NCBI GenBank assembly: GCA_036399695.1
Contig: DASWMP010000341.1
Location: 1 to 6,428 of the forward strand
Direction of reading: 5' to 3'
Source: DASVEE01 sp036399695
GTDB lineage: Bacteria > Acidobacteriota > Thermoanaerobaculia > Gp7-AA8
DNA length: 6,428 nt
Under the pieces are notes generated by a model that had not been told where the DNA came from, did not search any database, and worked only from the letters and a program-made list of their open reading frames with translations. Shown piece by piece: positions 1 through 6,428 of this stretch. The position numbers and the translations under genes are program-made. Positions within the stretch are counted from its first letter, which is position 1. Each line of letters starts with the position of its first letter.

Positions 1-96
1 TTTACCCGCCTCTGGGCGACTTCGCTCGCTCGTTAACCAACTTCCGCTCCTTCACCACAGCTCGTCCAAGCGATCCGCGTGGCTGTCGACGTCCGT

Positions 97-148
97 AAAA
101 AAATGGCTTTTCGGCGGACTATGGATTTGAGACGCCCTCCGAAAGCCA
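97..148 (-). terminator. intrinsic terminator downstream of glnS
   Basis: Read on the minus strand, about 64 bases after the glnS stop, TGGCTTTCGG (148 to 139) pairs with CCGAAAAGCCA (114 to 104), with one bulged A. The stem can extend past one mismatch through 137-134 with 116 and beyond. It is followed directly by seven T residues (103 to 97), the classic Rho-independent layout. The 5' arm is shared with the larger palindrome at 140-185, so both hairpins cannot form on one transcript. No folding energy was computed. Confidence 0.6.
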
Positions 149-185
149 CCGCTCTTTTACACGTGTAGCAGAGCGGTGGCTTTCG
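140..185. repeat. 46-bp near-perfect palindrome after glnS
   Basis: A perfect 15-bp inverted repeat (140-154 against 171-185) has the 10-base palindrome TACACGTGTA (158-167) centred on the same axis. Only about two positions per half are mispaired. No T-run follows on either strand, so by itself it is not a standard terminator. It may protect mRNA 3' ends, act as a bidirectional end, or compete with the neighbouring terminator hairpin for bases 140-148. Confidence 0.7.
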
Positions 186-211
186 CCGCGCACTCCAAGA
201 TGGAAGCCGCC

Positions 212-1888
<1,677 letters not shown>

Positions 1889-1909
1889 GAAAAACGCTCC
1901 AATACGAGA

Positions 1910-1933
1910 AAAGCGGCCCGGTGGGGCCGCTTT
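1910..1933 (-). terminator. attenuator terminator hairpin (3:4) in glnS leader
   Basis: On the minus strand AAAGCGGCCC (1933 to 1924) pairs perfectly over 10 bp with GGGCCGCTTT (1919 to 1910) around the loop CACC. The stem ends in T residues and is followed by TCTCGTATT, giving a modest U-tract. It sits about 10 bases upstream of the glnS ribosome binding site, inside the glnS leader, because the gene on the other side is divergent. This position suits a conditional terminator. The U-tract is imperfect, and the plus-strand reading has none worth naming. Confidence 0.55.
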
Positions 1934-1964
1934 GATTCTGTGTTCGCAGAGTAAAGAATCGGCC
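1925..1964 (-). promoter_or_regulatory. candidate antiterminator (2:3) in glnS leader
   Basis: On the minus strand GGCCG (1964 to 1960) pairs with CGGCC (1929 to 1925), and CTTT (1956 to 1953) pairs with AAAG (1933 to 1930). This gives 9 bp with a three-base bulge (ATT). It uses the whole 5' arm of the terminator hairpin, so the two structures exclude each other. Its 5' arm begins at the last base of the leader-ORF stop codon, so a ribosome at that stop would cover it. The same arm can pair with 2018-2013 (GAATCG with CGATTC, 6 bp) or with 1939-1934 (6 bp). Pairings were found by eye and not energy-scored. Confidence 0.45.
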
Positions 1965-2020
1965 TATCGCGGGGTTTCCACGAGCTGACGCTGTCGGGTC
2001 TGCTGCTGAAGACGATTCAT
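1964..2020 (-). CDS. Gln-rich leader peptide of glnS attenuator
   Basis: A short ORF upstream of glnS in the same orientation reads MNRLQQQTRQRQLVETPR and then TAG. Five of its 18 codons are CAG (codons 5, 6, 7, 10 and 12). Its proposed role is regulatory: ribosome stalling at Gln codons when charged tRNA-Gln is scarce would free the antiterminator arm just past the stop. The frame is also open upstream to 2086, with alternative starts at ATG 2038, GTG 2029 and GTG 2041. ATG 2020 was chosen because a possible promoter would place the transcript start three or four bases before it. No good Shine-Dalgarno sequence precedes it. The ORF is too short for codon statistics and could be chance. The Gln content directly upstream of the Gln-tRNA synthetase is the main argument. 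Confidence 0.5.
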   Translation of the reverse strand: MNRLQQQTRQRQLVETPR

Positions 2021-2029
2021 CGCCGCCAC

Positions 2030-2056
2030 GGTATACATCACGGGCGTGTGCGTCAA
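2030..2056 (-). promoter_or_regulatory. possible glnS promoter
   Basis: On the minus strand TTGACG (2056 to 2051) and TATACC (2035 to 2030) resemble -35 and -10 boxes. The 15-bp spacer is shorter than the ideal 17. Transcription would start near 2023-2024, giving a leader of about 135 bases before glnS and a nearly leaderless start for the short Gln-rich ORF. The palindromic GTATAC also gives TATACA on the plus strand, which could serve the divergent gene at 2102, but I see no convincing -35 box for it. Confidence 0.3.
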
Positions 2057-2101
2057 TTCCAACCGGGGACGACCGCGGGCCTCCCGTTAGACTGGAAGCA
2101 C

Positions 2102-4123
2102 ATGCTCCGCACCGTTGCGCTTGCCGCGTTGGTCCTGCTCTCGTGTCATCGGGAAGCCGTCAGGCCGCCGGTCATTCTCATCTCCATCGACACCTTGCGG
2201 TCCGACCACCTGCCGGCCTATGGGTATCGCGGCATCGCCACGCCGAACATCGATCGAATCGCCCGGGACGGCATCGTTTACGAGCATGCCTTTGCGCATG
2301 TGCCGCTGACGCTTCCCTCGCATGCGTCGCTGTTCACCGGGATGCTGCCGACGGAGCATGGCGTGCGAGACAACGCCGGGTACCGGCTCGATCCGAAGAC
2401 AGCCACCATCGCCTCGATGCTCAAGGCTCACGGCTACGCCACCGGCGCGGCTGTTTCCGCGTATGTCCTGCGCGCCGAAACGAACATCGGCACCGGGTTC
2501 GACAGCTATGACGATCGGATTCTGTTCGTCGAAGGCGCGCCTACCGGCAACCTGCAGCGCAAGGGGCGGGAGACCCTCGACGCCGCGCGGCAATGGCTCG
2601 GGACGCGAACCGCGGAGCAGCCGTTCTTCCTCTTCACCCACTTCTTCGAGCCGCACGCACCATACGAGCCGAGCTACGACGCCGAGATCGTCGCGTCCGA
2701 CGCCCTCGTCGGCGAGCTGCTCGCGACGCTCGGCACGCGGTACGACGACGCGTTGATCGTCGTCCTCTCCGATCATGGCGAAGGGCTGCGCGACCATGGC
2801 GAACAGGAGCACGGCGTCCTCCTCTATCGCGAAGCGCTGCAGGTCCCGCTCATCGTCAAGCTCCCGAAGAACGCCCGCAAAGGCACCCGCGTCGCCGCAC
2901 CCGTCCAGCTCATCGACGTCCTCGCCACCATCGCCGAAATCACCGGCGCACCGAAGCCCGCCACCGCACGCGGCACATCACTGATGGCCGACCAGCGGCC
3001 ACAGACCACCATCTACTCCGAGACGCACTACCCCCGCATCCACCTCGGCTGGTCGGATCTCAAGTCGCTCATCCGCTGGCCGCACCATCTCATCGACGGC
3101 CCGAAACCGGAGGTGTACGACGTCGCCGCCGATCCCCGCGAGACGCATGACGTGCACGAGGGCGAACGCCGCGTCCTCGCCCGTTTGCGCCAGGACCTCG
3201 CCGCGATTCCGCAACCGGCGCTCACCAGACCGCGCGTCGACCCCGAGGAAGCGCGCAAGCTGGCTGCCCTCGGCTACGTCACGGCTGGTGCGCCGCCGGC
3301 GCGCGGCAGCGTCAATCCGCGCGAGCATCTCGCCGACCTCGACGCACTCAAGAGCGTGACCGAGGCTTCGCTGCAGCGGCGGTATGGGGAAGCCATTGCC
3401 GTCGCAGCGCCGCTTCTCGCCCGCAATCCCGGCTGGAGCGACCTGCGCGACCAGCTTGGCCAGGCGTACGCCGCCAGCGGCGACACGGCACGCGCCGAAC
3501 AGACCTACCGCGACGGCATCCGCGTCACGCCGGAGCTCGCGCCCGCCTTCGCGCTGTCGCTCGCCGCGGTCCTCCTCGACCAGGGGAAGCTCGACGAAGC
3601 CGAAGCCCACGCCCGCGTCGCGCTGCCGTCGAATCCCCCGGGCGCGCACGAGATGCTCGCCACCATCGCCTTCGGCCGAGGCGACTACGACACCGCCCTC
3701 GCGGAAGCGCAGGCCATGCGAGCCTCGCCATCGCACGAGCTCAATGCCGACTTCCTCATCGCCCAGATCAGCAAAGGTCGCGGCGAGCTCGATACCGCGC
3801 TGTCGACGCTGGAGCGGATCCACAACGTCTCCCGCGACCACGCCATCCCGCTGCCACGCCACTACTGGTACGTGACGGGTGACGTCCTCGCGAGCCTCAG
3901 CCGCCCCCGCGACGCCATCGACGCCTTCGAGCGCGAGCTCCGCATCGAGCCCGGCAACCGCGAAGCCTGGATCCGCCTGGCGCTGGTCCACCGCATCAAT
4001 GGCGATGAAGCGCAATCCAGCCAGACCCTCGACCGCATGTGCACCGCCGCCCCCGGCCCCGACTGCCGCGCCCTGCGCGACCGCCTCCTGCAGCAGTGGC
4101 AGGCCGTCCGGAAGGGCCCGTGA
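2102..4123 (+). CDS. sulfatase/alkaline-phosphatase-fold lipoprotein with C-terminal TPR repeats
   Basis: A 673-residue envelope protein. Residues 1-14 form a short hydrophobic signal ending VLLSC, a plausible lipobox with C15 lipidated, so it probably faces the periplasm. The catalytic domain (about 23-370) shows ISIDTLRSDHL with metal-ligand D30, TPNIDRIARDG (48-57), LTLPSHASLFTG (69-80), FFEPHAPY (181-188) and LSDHGEGLRDHG (222-233), with D224 and H225 as likely metal ligands. The usual CxPSR or SxPSR formylglycine site is here T70-L-P-S-H, so standard sulfatase maturation is not possible. A Thr nucleophile is known in lipoteichoic-acid synthase and phosphoethanolamine transferases of this superfamily. 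Residues 385-396 (RKLAALGYVTAG) lead into TPR-like helices, about 406-640, probably for protein contacts. ATG 2102 was preferred over GTG 2048 because it starts directly at the signal peptide and has GGAA five bases upstream. The substrate is unknown. It is followed one base later by a coupled small gene. Confidence 0.85.
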   Translation: MLRTVALAALVLLSCHREAVRPPVILISIDTLRSDHLPAYGYRGIATPNIDRIARDGIVYEHAFAHVPLTLPSHASLFTGMLPTEHGVRDNAGYRLDPKTATIASMLKAHGYATGAAVSAYVLRAETNIGTGFDSYDDRILFVEGAPTGNLQRKGRETLDAARQWLGTRTAEQPFFLFTHFFEPHAPYEPSYDAEIVASDALVGELLATLGTRYDDALIVVLSDHGEGLRDHGEQEHGVLLYREALQVPLIVKLPKNARKGTRVAAPVQLIDVLATIAEITGAPKPATARGTSLMADQRPQTTIYSETHYPRIHLGWSDLKSLIRWPHHLIDGPKPEVYDVAADPRETHDVHEGERRVLARLRQDLAAIPQPALTRPRVDPEEARKLAALGYVTAGAPPARGSVNPREHLADLDALKSVTEASLQRRYGEAIAVAAPLLARNPGWSDLRDQLGQAYAASGDTARAEQTYRDGIRVTPELAPAFALSLAAVLLDQGKLDEAEAHARVALPSNPPGAHEMLATIAFGRGDYDTALAEAQAMRASPSHELNADFLIAQISKGRGELDTALSTLERIHNVSRDHAIPLPRHYWYVTGDVLASLSRPRDAIDAFERELRIEPGNREAWIRLALVHRINGDEAQSSQTLDRMCTAAPGPDCRALRDRLLQQWQAVRKGP

Positions 4124-4124
4124 C

Positions 4125-4544
4125 ATGACCGCGCCAGCCTCCGTACTCGACTACCTCCAGACCACCTCCGCCGCCATGGACCGGGGCTACACCGCCGACT
4201 GTGTCGCCCATGCCTGCGCCGTTGCGGACCTGCTGCTCTCCGCCGGCCGGGAAGCCTGGATCGGCCGCCTGCGCGACGTGACGCAGCTCGGAGAGGACGT
4301 CTTCCACGGCCCCCTCATCCCCCGCCGCTTCACCGGCGACCAGGCGCGGACGTGGAACGTCCACTACGTCTGCTGCAGCGGCACCGACGTCTACGACCCG
4401 ATGCTGGGCGCGCCGGTGAGCATCGAGCACTACTCACTCGCCGCCTTCGGCAAGCCCCTCGACGTCACGGAGCACCTGTCGCCCCAAGCCACCGCAAATC
4501 TCTGGCGCACCGGCGCGTTGAAAGCGTCGTTCCGCCGCCACTGA
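4125..4544 (+). CDS. small hypothetical protein with Cys-His-Asp pattern, coupled to the TPR lipoprotein gene
   Basis: The 139-residue product starts at ATG 4125, one base after the preceding stop (TGACATG), so translation is very likely coupled to the lipoprotein gene. I do not recognise a named family. The order C26 (ADCVAHACAVADLLL, 24-38), H80 (TWNVHYVCC, 77-84) and D91 (VYDP, 89-92) resembles the Cys-His-Asp order of small papain-like or transglutaminase-like domains, where the Cys begins a helix and His and Asp lie on successive strands. WNVHYVCCSGTDVYDPMLG reads as two beta strands of such a fold. No signal peptide or membrane segment is visible, so it appears cytoplasmic. Further cysteines at 31, 83 and 84 could instead bind metal. 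The coding assignment is good because of the tight coupling. The enzyme suggestion is only an inference. Confidence 0.75.
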   Translation: MTAPASVLDYLQTTSAAMDRGYTADCVAHACAVADLLLSAGREAWIGRLRDVTQLGEDVFHGPLIPRRFTGDQARTWNVHYVCCSGTDVYDPMLGAPVSIEHYSLAAFGKPLDVTEHLSPQATANLWRTGALKASFRRH

Positions 4545-4594
4545 CGCGAAGCGATCTCGGACCCGCCGAGAACCTACTGGTGCCCGACTTCGCG
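4545..4594. other. nested stem-loops at convergent gene junction
   Basis: CGCGAAG (4545-4551) pairs with CTTCGCG (4588-4594) over 7 bp. Inside it TCTCGG (4555-4560) pairs with CCGAGA (4566-4571) around a five-base loop. The structure begins right after the plus-strand stop and runs into the 3' end of the minus-strand gene. There is no T-run on either side, so it is not a standard terminator. It may mark the shared 3' ends of the two converging transcripts. Confidence 0.35.
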
Positions 4595-4951
4595 ACGGAG
4601 CCGGGTGATCGTGTCTTCGAGCGCGCTCACCCGATCCTTCACTTGGCCGAGCTCCGCTTCGAGCGCCTCCAACTGCCGGGTTCGATCACCGTTTTCGACG
4701 ATCGCCTCGATTCGTGCAACACGCTCCTCGAGCCGATCTAGCCGCAACTCCACTCGCTGTAGGCCAGCTTTGATGGCCACCGACTCCGTTTCAACCCGTT
4801 CGAGCCGGGTGTACACACGGTCGAAGCCGGCATTCACTTCGCGGCGGAGCAGCCCGATCTCCTCGCGAAGGTCTTGCCGCATCTCCTGAAGCTCAGGGGT
4901 CAGGATGTCCCGGTGATAACGAGCGAATGCCTCCATGATCTCGTCAGCCAT
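4574..4951 (-). CDS. small coiled-coil protein, function unknown
   Basis: A 125-residue, highly charged, cysteine-free protein. From about residue 18 to 86 and again from 92 to 122 it shows heptad-like spacing of Leu, Val and Ile (for example VELRLDRLEERVARIEAIV and VKDRVSALEDTITRLRREV). The NGD at 87-89 is a likely break between the two helices. No signal peptide or membrane segment is present, so it should be a cytoplasmic oligomer or adaptor. ATG 4951 has GGTGA a few bases upstream. It lies 32 bases after the stop of the HELGH membrane-protein gene on the same strand, so the two are probably co-transcribed, and it may assemble with that protein. I do not recognise a family. The 3' end faces the plus-strand gene ending at 4544, with a 29-base gap. 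Confidence 0.75.
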   Translation of the reverse strand: MADEIMEAFARYHRDILTPELQEMRQDLREEIGLLRREVNAGFDRVYTRLERVETESVAIKAGLQRVELRLDRLEERVARIEAIVENGDRTRQLEALEAELGQVKDRVSALEDTITRLRREVGHQ

Positions 4952-4983
4952 GCTTCACCCATCCTACCTCGGACGAAAGCCCT

Positions 4984-5904
4984 TCACGCGATCGCCAGGG
5001 CCCGATGCCACCGCCGCCGCTGGAAGTACCAGAGCAGCGCCACCACCGTCGGCACGAACGAGAACACCAGCAGCCAGCGGGCCACCCCGATGATCCCCGG
5101 GTTCAGCGGCGTATGGATGTGCAGGTCGAGCGCGACCACCTCCAGATCGTTCATCAGCGCGCCCCCTTTCCCTTCGCGGTACCACGACAGGAAATCCGCA
5201 TCGCGGGTGAGCCGCCAGGCGAAGCCGCTGCTGTGGATCTGGACGAAGAACGCCACGAACGCGCCGAGCGGCCGCTCGATCTCCGGCATCCGCCAGCCGA
5301 CGCCCGCCAGCGCCTGATAGAAGAAGATGCCGGCCAGGATGAACTCGAAAGCGTGTCCAGCCGAGGCCATGGCCAGCTCGCGGCGCCACTCGGCAGAGAC
5401 GATGATCAGCCAGACGACGAACAGCGTCCCCAGGATGACGACCCAGCGCCGCCGCTCCCGGAACGTCCAGATCGCCCAGCCGAACAGCCCCGCCATCGCC
5501 AGCGCGATCGACAGATGAAACGTGCCGTAATGCGTCAGTCCGCCCCCGTACACGAAGTCGAACGCGGGCAATGACGGATAGCCGAAGATCCAGCCCGCCA
5601 CCGCATGCCCCAGCTCGTGGAACAGCGTCACGAGCAGCGAGAAGATGAAGCGCAGCGGCGTGAGGGCATAGACGACGATCGCCGCGATCAGGCCGAACCC
5701 GAGGATCTTCAGCTCGTACGGCCCGAGCCTGCCGTCCGTGACGACGTCGTCGTCCAGCGTTGCATGCCGGATCCCGGAGCGCTTCGGCGGACGCACCACC
5801 ACCGGGAAGTCGATTGCCTGCTGCCACTTGGCGAAGATCACGCCGCAGTGCAGACATTCGACCGCATCCTCGGGCCGCGGCGCGCCACATTTCGGGCAGG
5901 TCAC
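4984..5904 (-). CDS. zinc-ribbon, M50-like HELGH multi-pass membrane protein
   Basis: A 306-residue predicted inner-membrane protein. A zinc ribbon opens it: C3-P-K-C6 and C17-L-H-C20. A linker follows, then hydrophobic segments at roughly 66-95, 131-147, 154-170, 186-202, 212-225 and 274-293. HELGH at 96-100 (TLFHELGHAVAGWIFGYP) is the HExxH zinc-protease signature placed at a membrane segment, as in M50/site-2-type proteases. The later M50 motif (NxxPxxPLDG) is not visible. H184 or E187 (GHAFEF) could supply another ligand, but that is a guess. So it may be an intramembrane protease or an inactive relative. GTG 5904 was chosen because the ribbon starts at once and GGAG lies two bases upstream. 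An upstream ATG at 6012 adds 36 unconserved-looking residues. TACAAT (5916 to 5911) lies six bases before the GTG, so a leaderless transcript is possible. It probably forms an operon with the downstream coiled-coil gene. Confidence 0.8.
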   Translation of the reverse strand: MTCPKCGAPRPEDAVECLHCGVIFAKWQQAIDFPVVVRPPKRSGIRHATLDDDVVTDGRLGPYELKILGFGLIAAIVVYALTPLRFIFSLLVTLFHELGHAVAGWIFGYPSLPAFDFVYGGGLTHYGTFHLSIALAMAGLFGWAIWTFRERRRWVVILGTLFVVWLIIVSAEWRRELAMASAGHAFEFILAGIFFYQALAGVGWRMPEIERPLGAFVAFFVQIHSSGFAWRLTRDADFLSWYREGKGGALMNDLEVVALDLHIHTPLNPGIIGVARWLLVFSFVPTVVALLWYFQRRRWHRALAIA

Positions 5905-6039
5905 GTCTCCATTGTAGAGCCGCGATCGGCGGCCTGCGCTGAACACGCCACCCTCTCCGCCGAACATTTCTCCATCACAAATTTTTGACGTACTCGCTCG
6001 CGGTCGCTTCACGACCGCTGCGCATAATCGTTTGCGGCA

Positions 6040-6174
6040 TGGTCCGCCACGAATCCTCTTTTCGCGTCGCTGAGGCTCCGTACGCCGTCAAGCTCCGGCT
6101 CGCTGTCGGCGGTGTGACGATCTCCTGGCTCATGGCCGCGCTGTTCCTCCTCCTCGCGCTACGCCAGGGCTGAC
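6040..6174 (+). CDS. possible single-pass membrane microprotein
   Basis: From ATG 6040 the frame encodes 44 residues: a basic, amphipathic N-terminal part (MVRHESSFRVAEAPYAVKLR) and then one hydrophobic stretch (about 21-41, ending ALFLLLALRQG). No Shine-Dalgarno sequence precedes it. CATAAT at 6023-6028, a five-of-six match to a -10 box, would start transcription about five bases before the ATG, but no -35 box is seen at the right distance. The frame can be extended to TTG 5985. It is not recognised. Support is only the clear membrane segment, so it could be a chance ORF. Confidence 0.35.
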
Positions 6175-6259
6175 GCGCCCGCGCACGCTCAAAGCGCACC
6201 CACAGACCGAACCCGGCGCGCGTTCGTCCTCGCGCATTGTGGCTTTATCACTCACTGGG

Positions 6260-6319
6260 ATTACTTCATCACTGCCGCATTGACTCCATTACGGCGCGAT
6301 CCCAAACTTTGCTCATTAC
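6260..6319 (+). repeat. three ATTAC motifs at 28- and 27-base spacing
   Basis: ATTAC occurs at 6260-6264, 6288-6292 and 6315-6319, upstream of the strong ribosome binding site at 6348. The spacing is near two and a half helical turns. TTGACT at 6280-6285 could be a -35 box in the same stretch, but no good -10 box follows at 17 bases. They may be binding sites for a regulator, but the motif is short and chance is possible. Confidence 0.25.
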
Positions 6320-6347
6320 AAAAATGCGCGCGCAGTAGATCCCCGTG

Positions 6348-6357
6348 AAAGGAGGTG
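6348..6357 (+). promoter_or_regulatory. near-ideal Shine-Dalgarno sequence
   Basis: AAAGGAGGTG matches the complement of the 16S rRNA 3' end almost completely. Seven bases separate the GGAGG core from GTG 6363. No other gene in the window has a site this strong, which indicates high translation of the following gene and fixes its start. Confidence 0.85.
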
Positions 6358-6362
6358 AAACT

Positions 6363-6428
6363 GTGAAAAAGTTTGTCATCCGTCAGGTTGAAACCGTGAA
6401 GACGACCGCCGCCATGTACGAGTGCCGC
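6363..6428 (+). CDS. 5' fragment of a strongly translated gene, product unknown
   Basis: The reading frame opens at GTG 6363 after an almost perfect Shine-Dalgarno sequence and is still open at the window edge, so only the first 22 residues are seen. They begin MKKFVIRQVETVKTTAAMYE and continue Cys-Arg. There is a basic start followed by a short amphipathic segment, without a signal peptide. The pattern (strong ribosome binding site, KKFVIR-type opening, Thr/Ala-rich part, then Cys) is reminiscent of precursor peptides for modified natural products, but a normal protein N-terminus is equally possible from so little. I do not recognise a family. The gene is truncated by the window, not by mutation. 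Confidence 0.65.
   Translation, partial: MKKFVIRQVETVKTTAAMYECR

Noticed and set aside
1..96. Possible gene ends or tRNA at the left edge
   Set aside because: Short open frames exist on both strands, including a minus-strand GTGA overlap near 57, but none shows a start site, domain or tRNA cloverleaf that I can support.
2048..2101. GTG 2048 as start of the lipoprotein gene
   Set aside because: It would add 18 residues before a clear signal peptide and place the lipobox too far in; ATG 2102 fits better.
2087..2812. 241-residue minus-strand open frame over the sulfatase domain
   Set aside because: Opposite a frame with conserved catalytic motifs; no recognisable features of its own.
2978..4126. 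382-residue minus-strand open frame over the TPR region
   Set aside because: Low-complexity Gly/Ala/Val/Arg composition with no domain; opposite the well-supported lipoprotein frame.
4964..5890. 308-residue minus-strand frame overlapping the HELGH gene
   Set aside because: Shifted frame of the zinc-ribbon/HELGH gene; Arg/Ala/Gly-rich with no membrane pattern.
5905..6012. ATG 6012 as start of the HELGH gene
   Set aside because: The added 36 residues show no domain, and the zinc ribbon begins right after GTG 5904.
5975..6199. 74-residue minus-strand frame
   Set aside because: Arg/Ser/Ala-rich shadow with no ribosome site and no recognisable feature.

Overview
The window is a GC-rich bacterial chromosomal segment with dense genes and short intergenic gaps. 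A bacterial-type GlnRS, a secreted sulfatase-fold protein fused to TPRs, and the codon style fit an Acidobacteriota-like (perhaps Vicinamibacteria) genome. That placement is an inference from gene style, not a measured result. I see no insertion sequence, CRISPR array, tRNA or rRNA.

Layout. Bases 1-96 hold no supportable gene. Bases 97-185 hold a minus-strand terminator hairpin and a large overlapping palindrome, both downstream of glnS. Bases 212-1888 (minus) encode glutaminyl-tRNA synthetase. Between glnS and the divergent gene (1889-2101) the minus strand carries what looks like a complete transcription-attenuation leader: a short ORF with five CAG (Gln) codons in 18, then three mutually exclusive pairings (1:2, 2:3 antiterminator, 3:4 terminator) just before the glnS ribosome binding site. 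This is the most interesting part of the window. Bases 2102-4123 (plus) encode a predicted lipoprotein with an alkaline-phosphatase/sulfatase fold, a Thr at the usual formylglycine position, and a C-terminal TPR region. One base later, 4125-4544 encodes a small coupled protein with a Cys-His-Asp pattern. Converging on it from the other strand is a probable two-gene operon: a zinc-ribbon plus HELGH multi-pass membrane protein (4984-5904) and then a 125-residue coiled-coil protein (4574-4951). At the right end there is a possible 44-residue membrane microprotein (6040-6174) and the start of a gene with an almost ideal Shine-Dalgarno sequence (6363 to window end).

How they work together. GlnRS charges tRNA-Gln, and the upstream leader would let glnS transcription respond to shortage of charged tRNA-Gln. 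The lipoprotein and its coupled partner look like an envelope pair. The membrane HELGH protein and coiled-coil protein look like a second pair. Functions of all but GlnRS are assigned at fold or motif level only.
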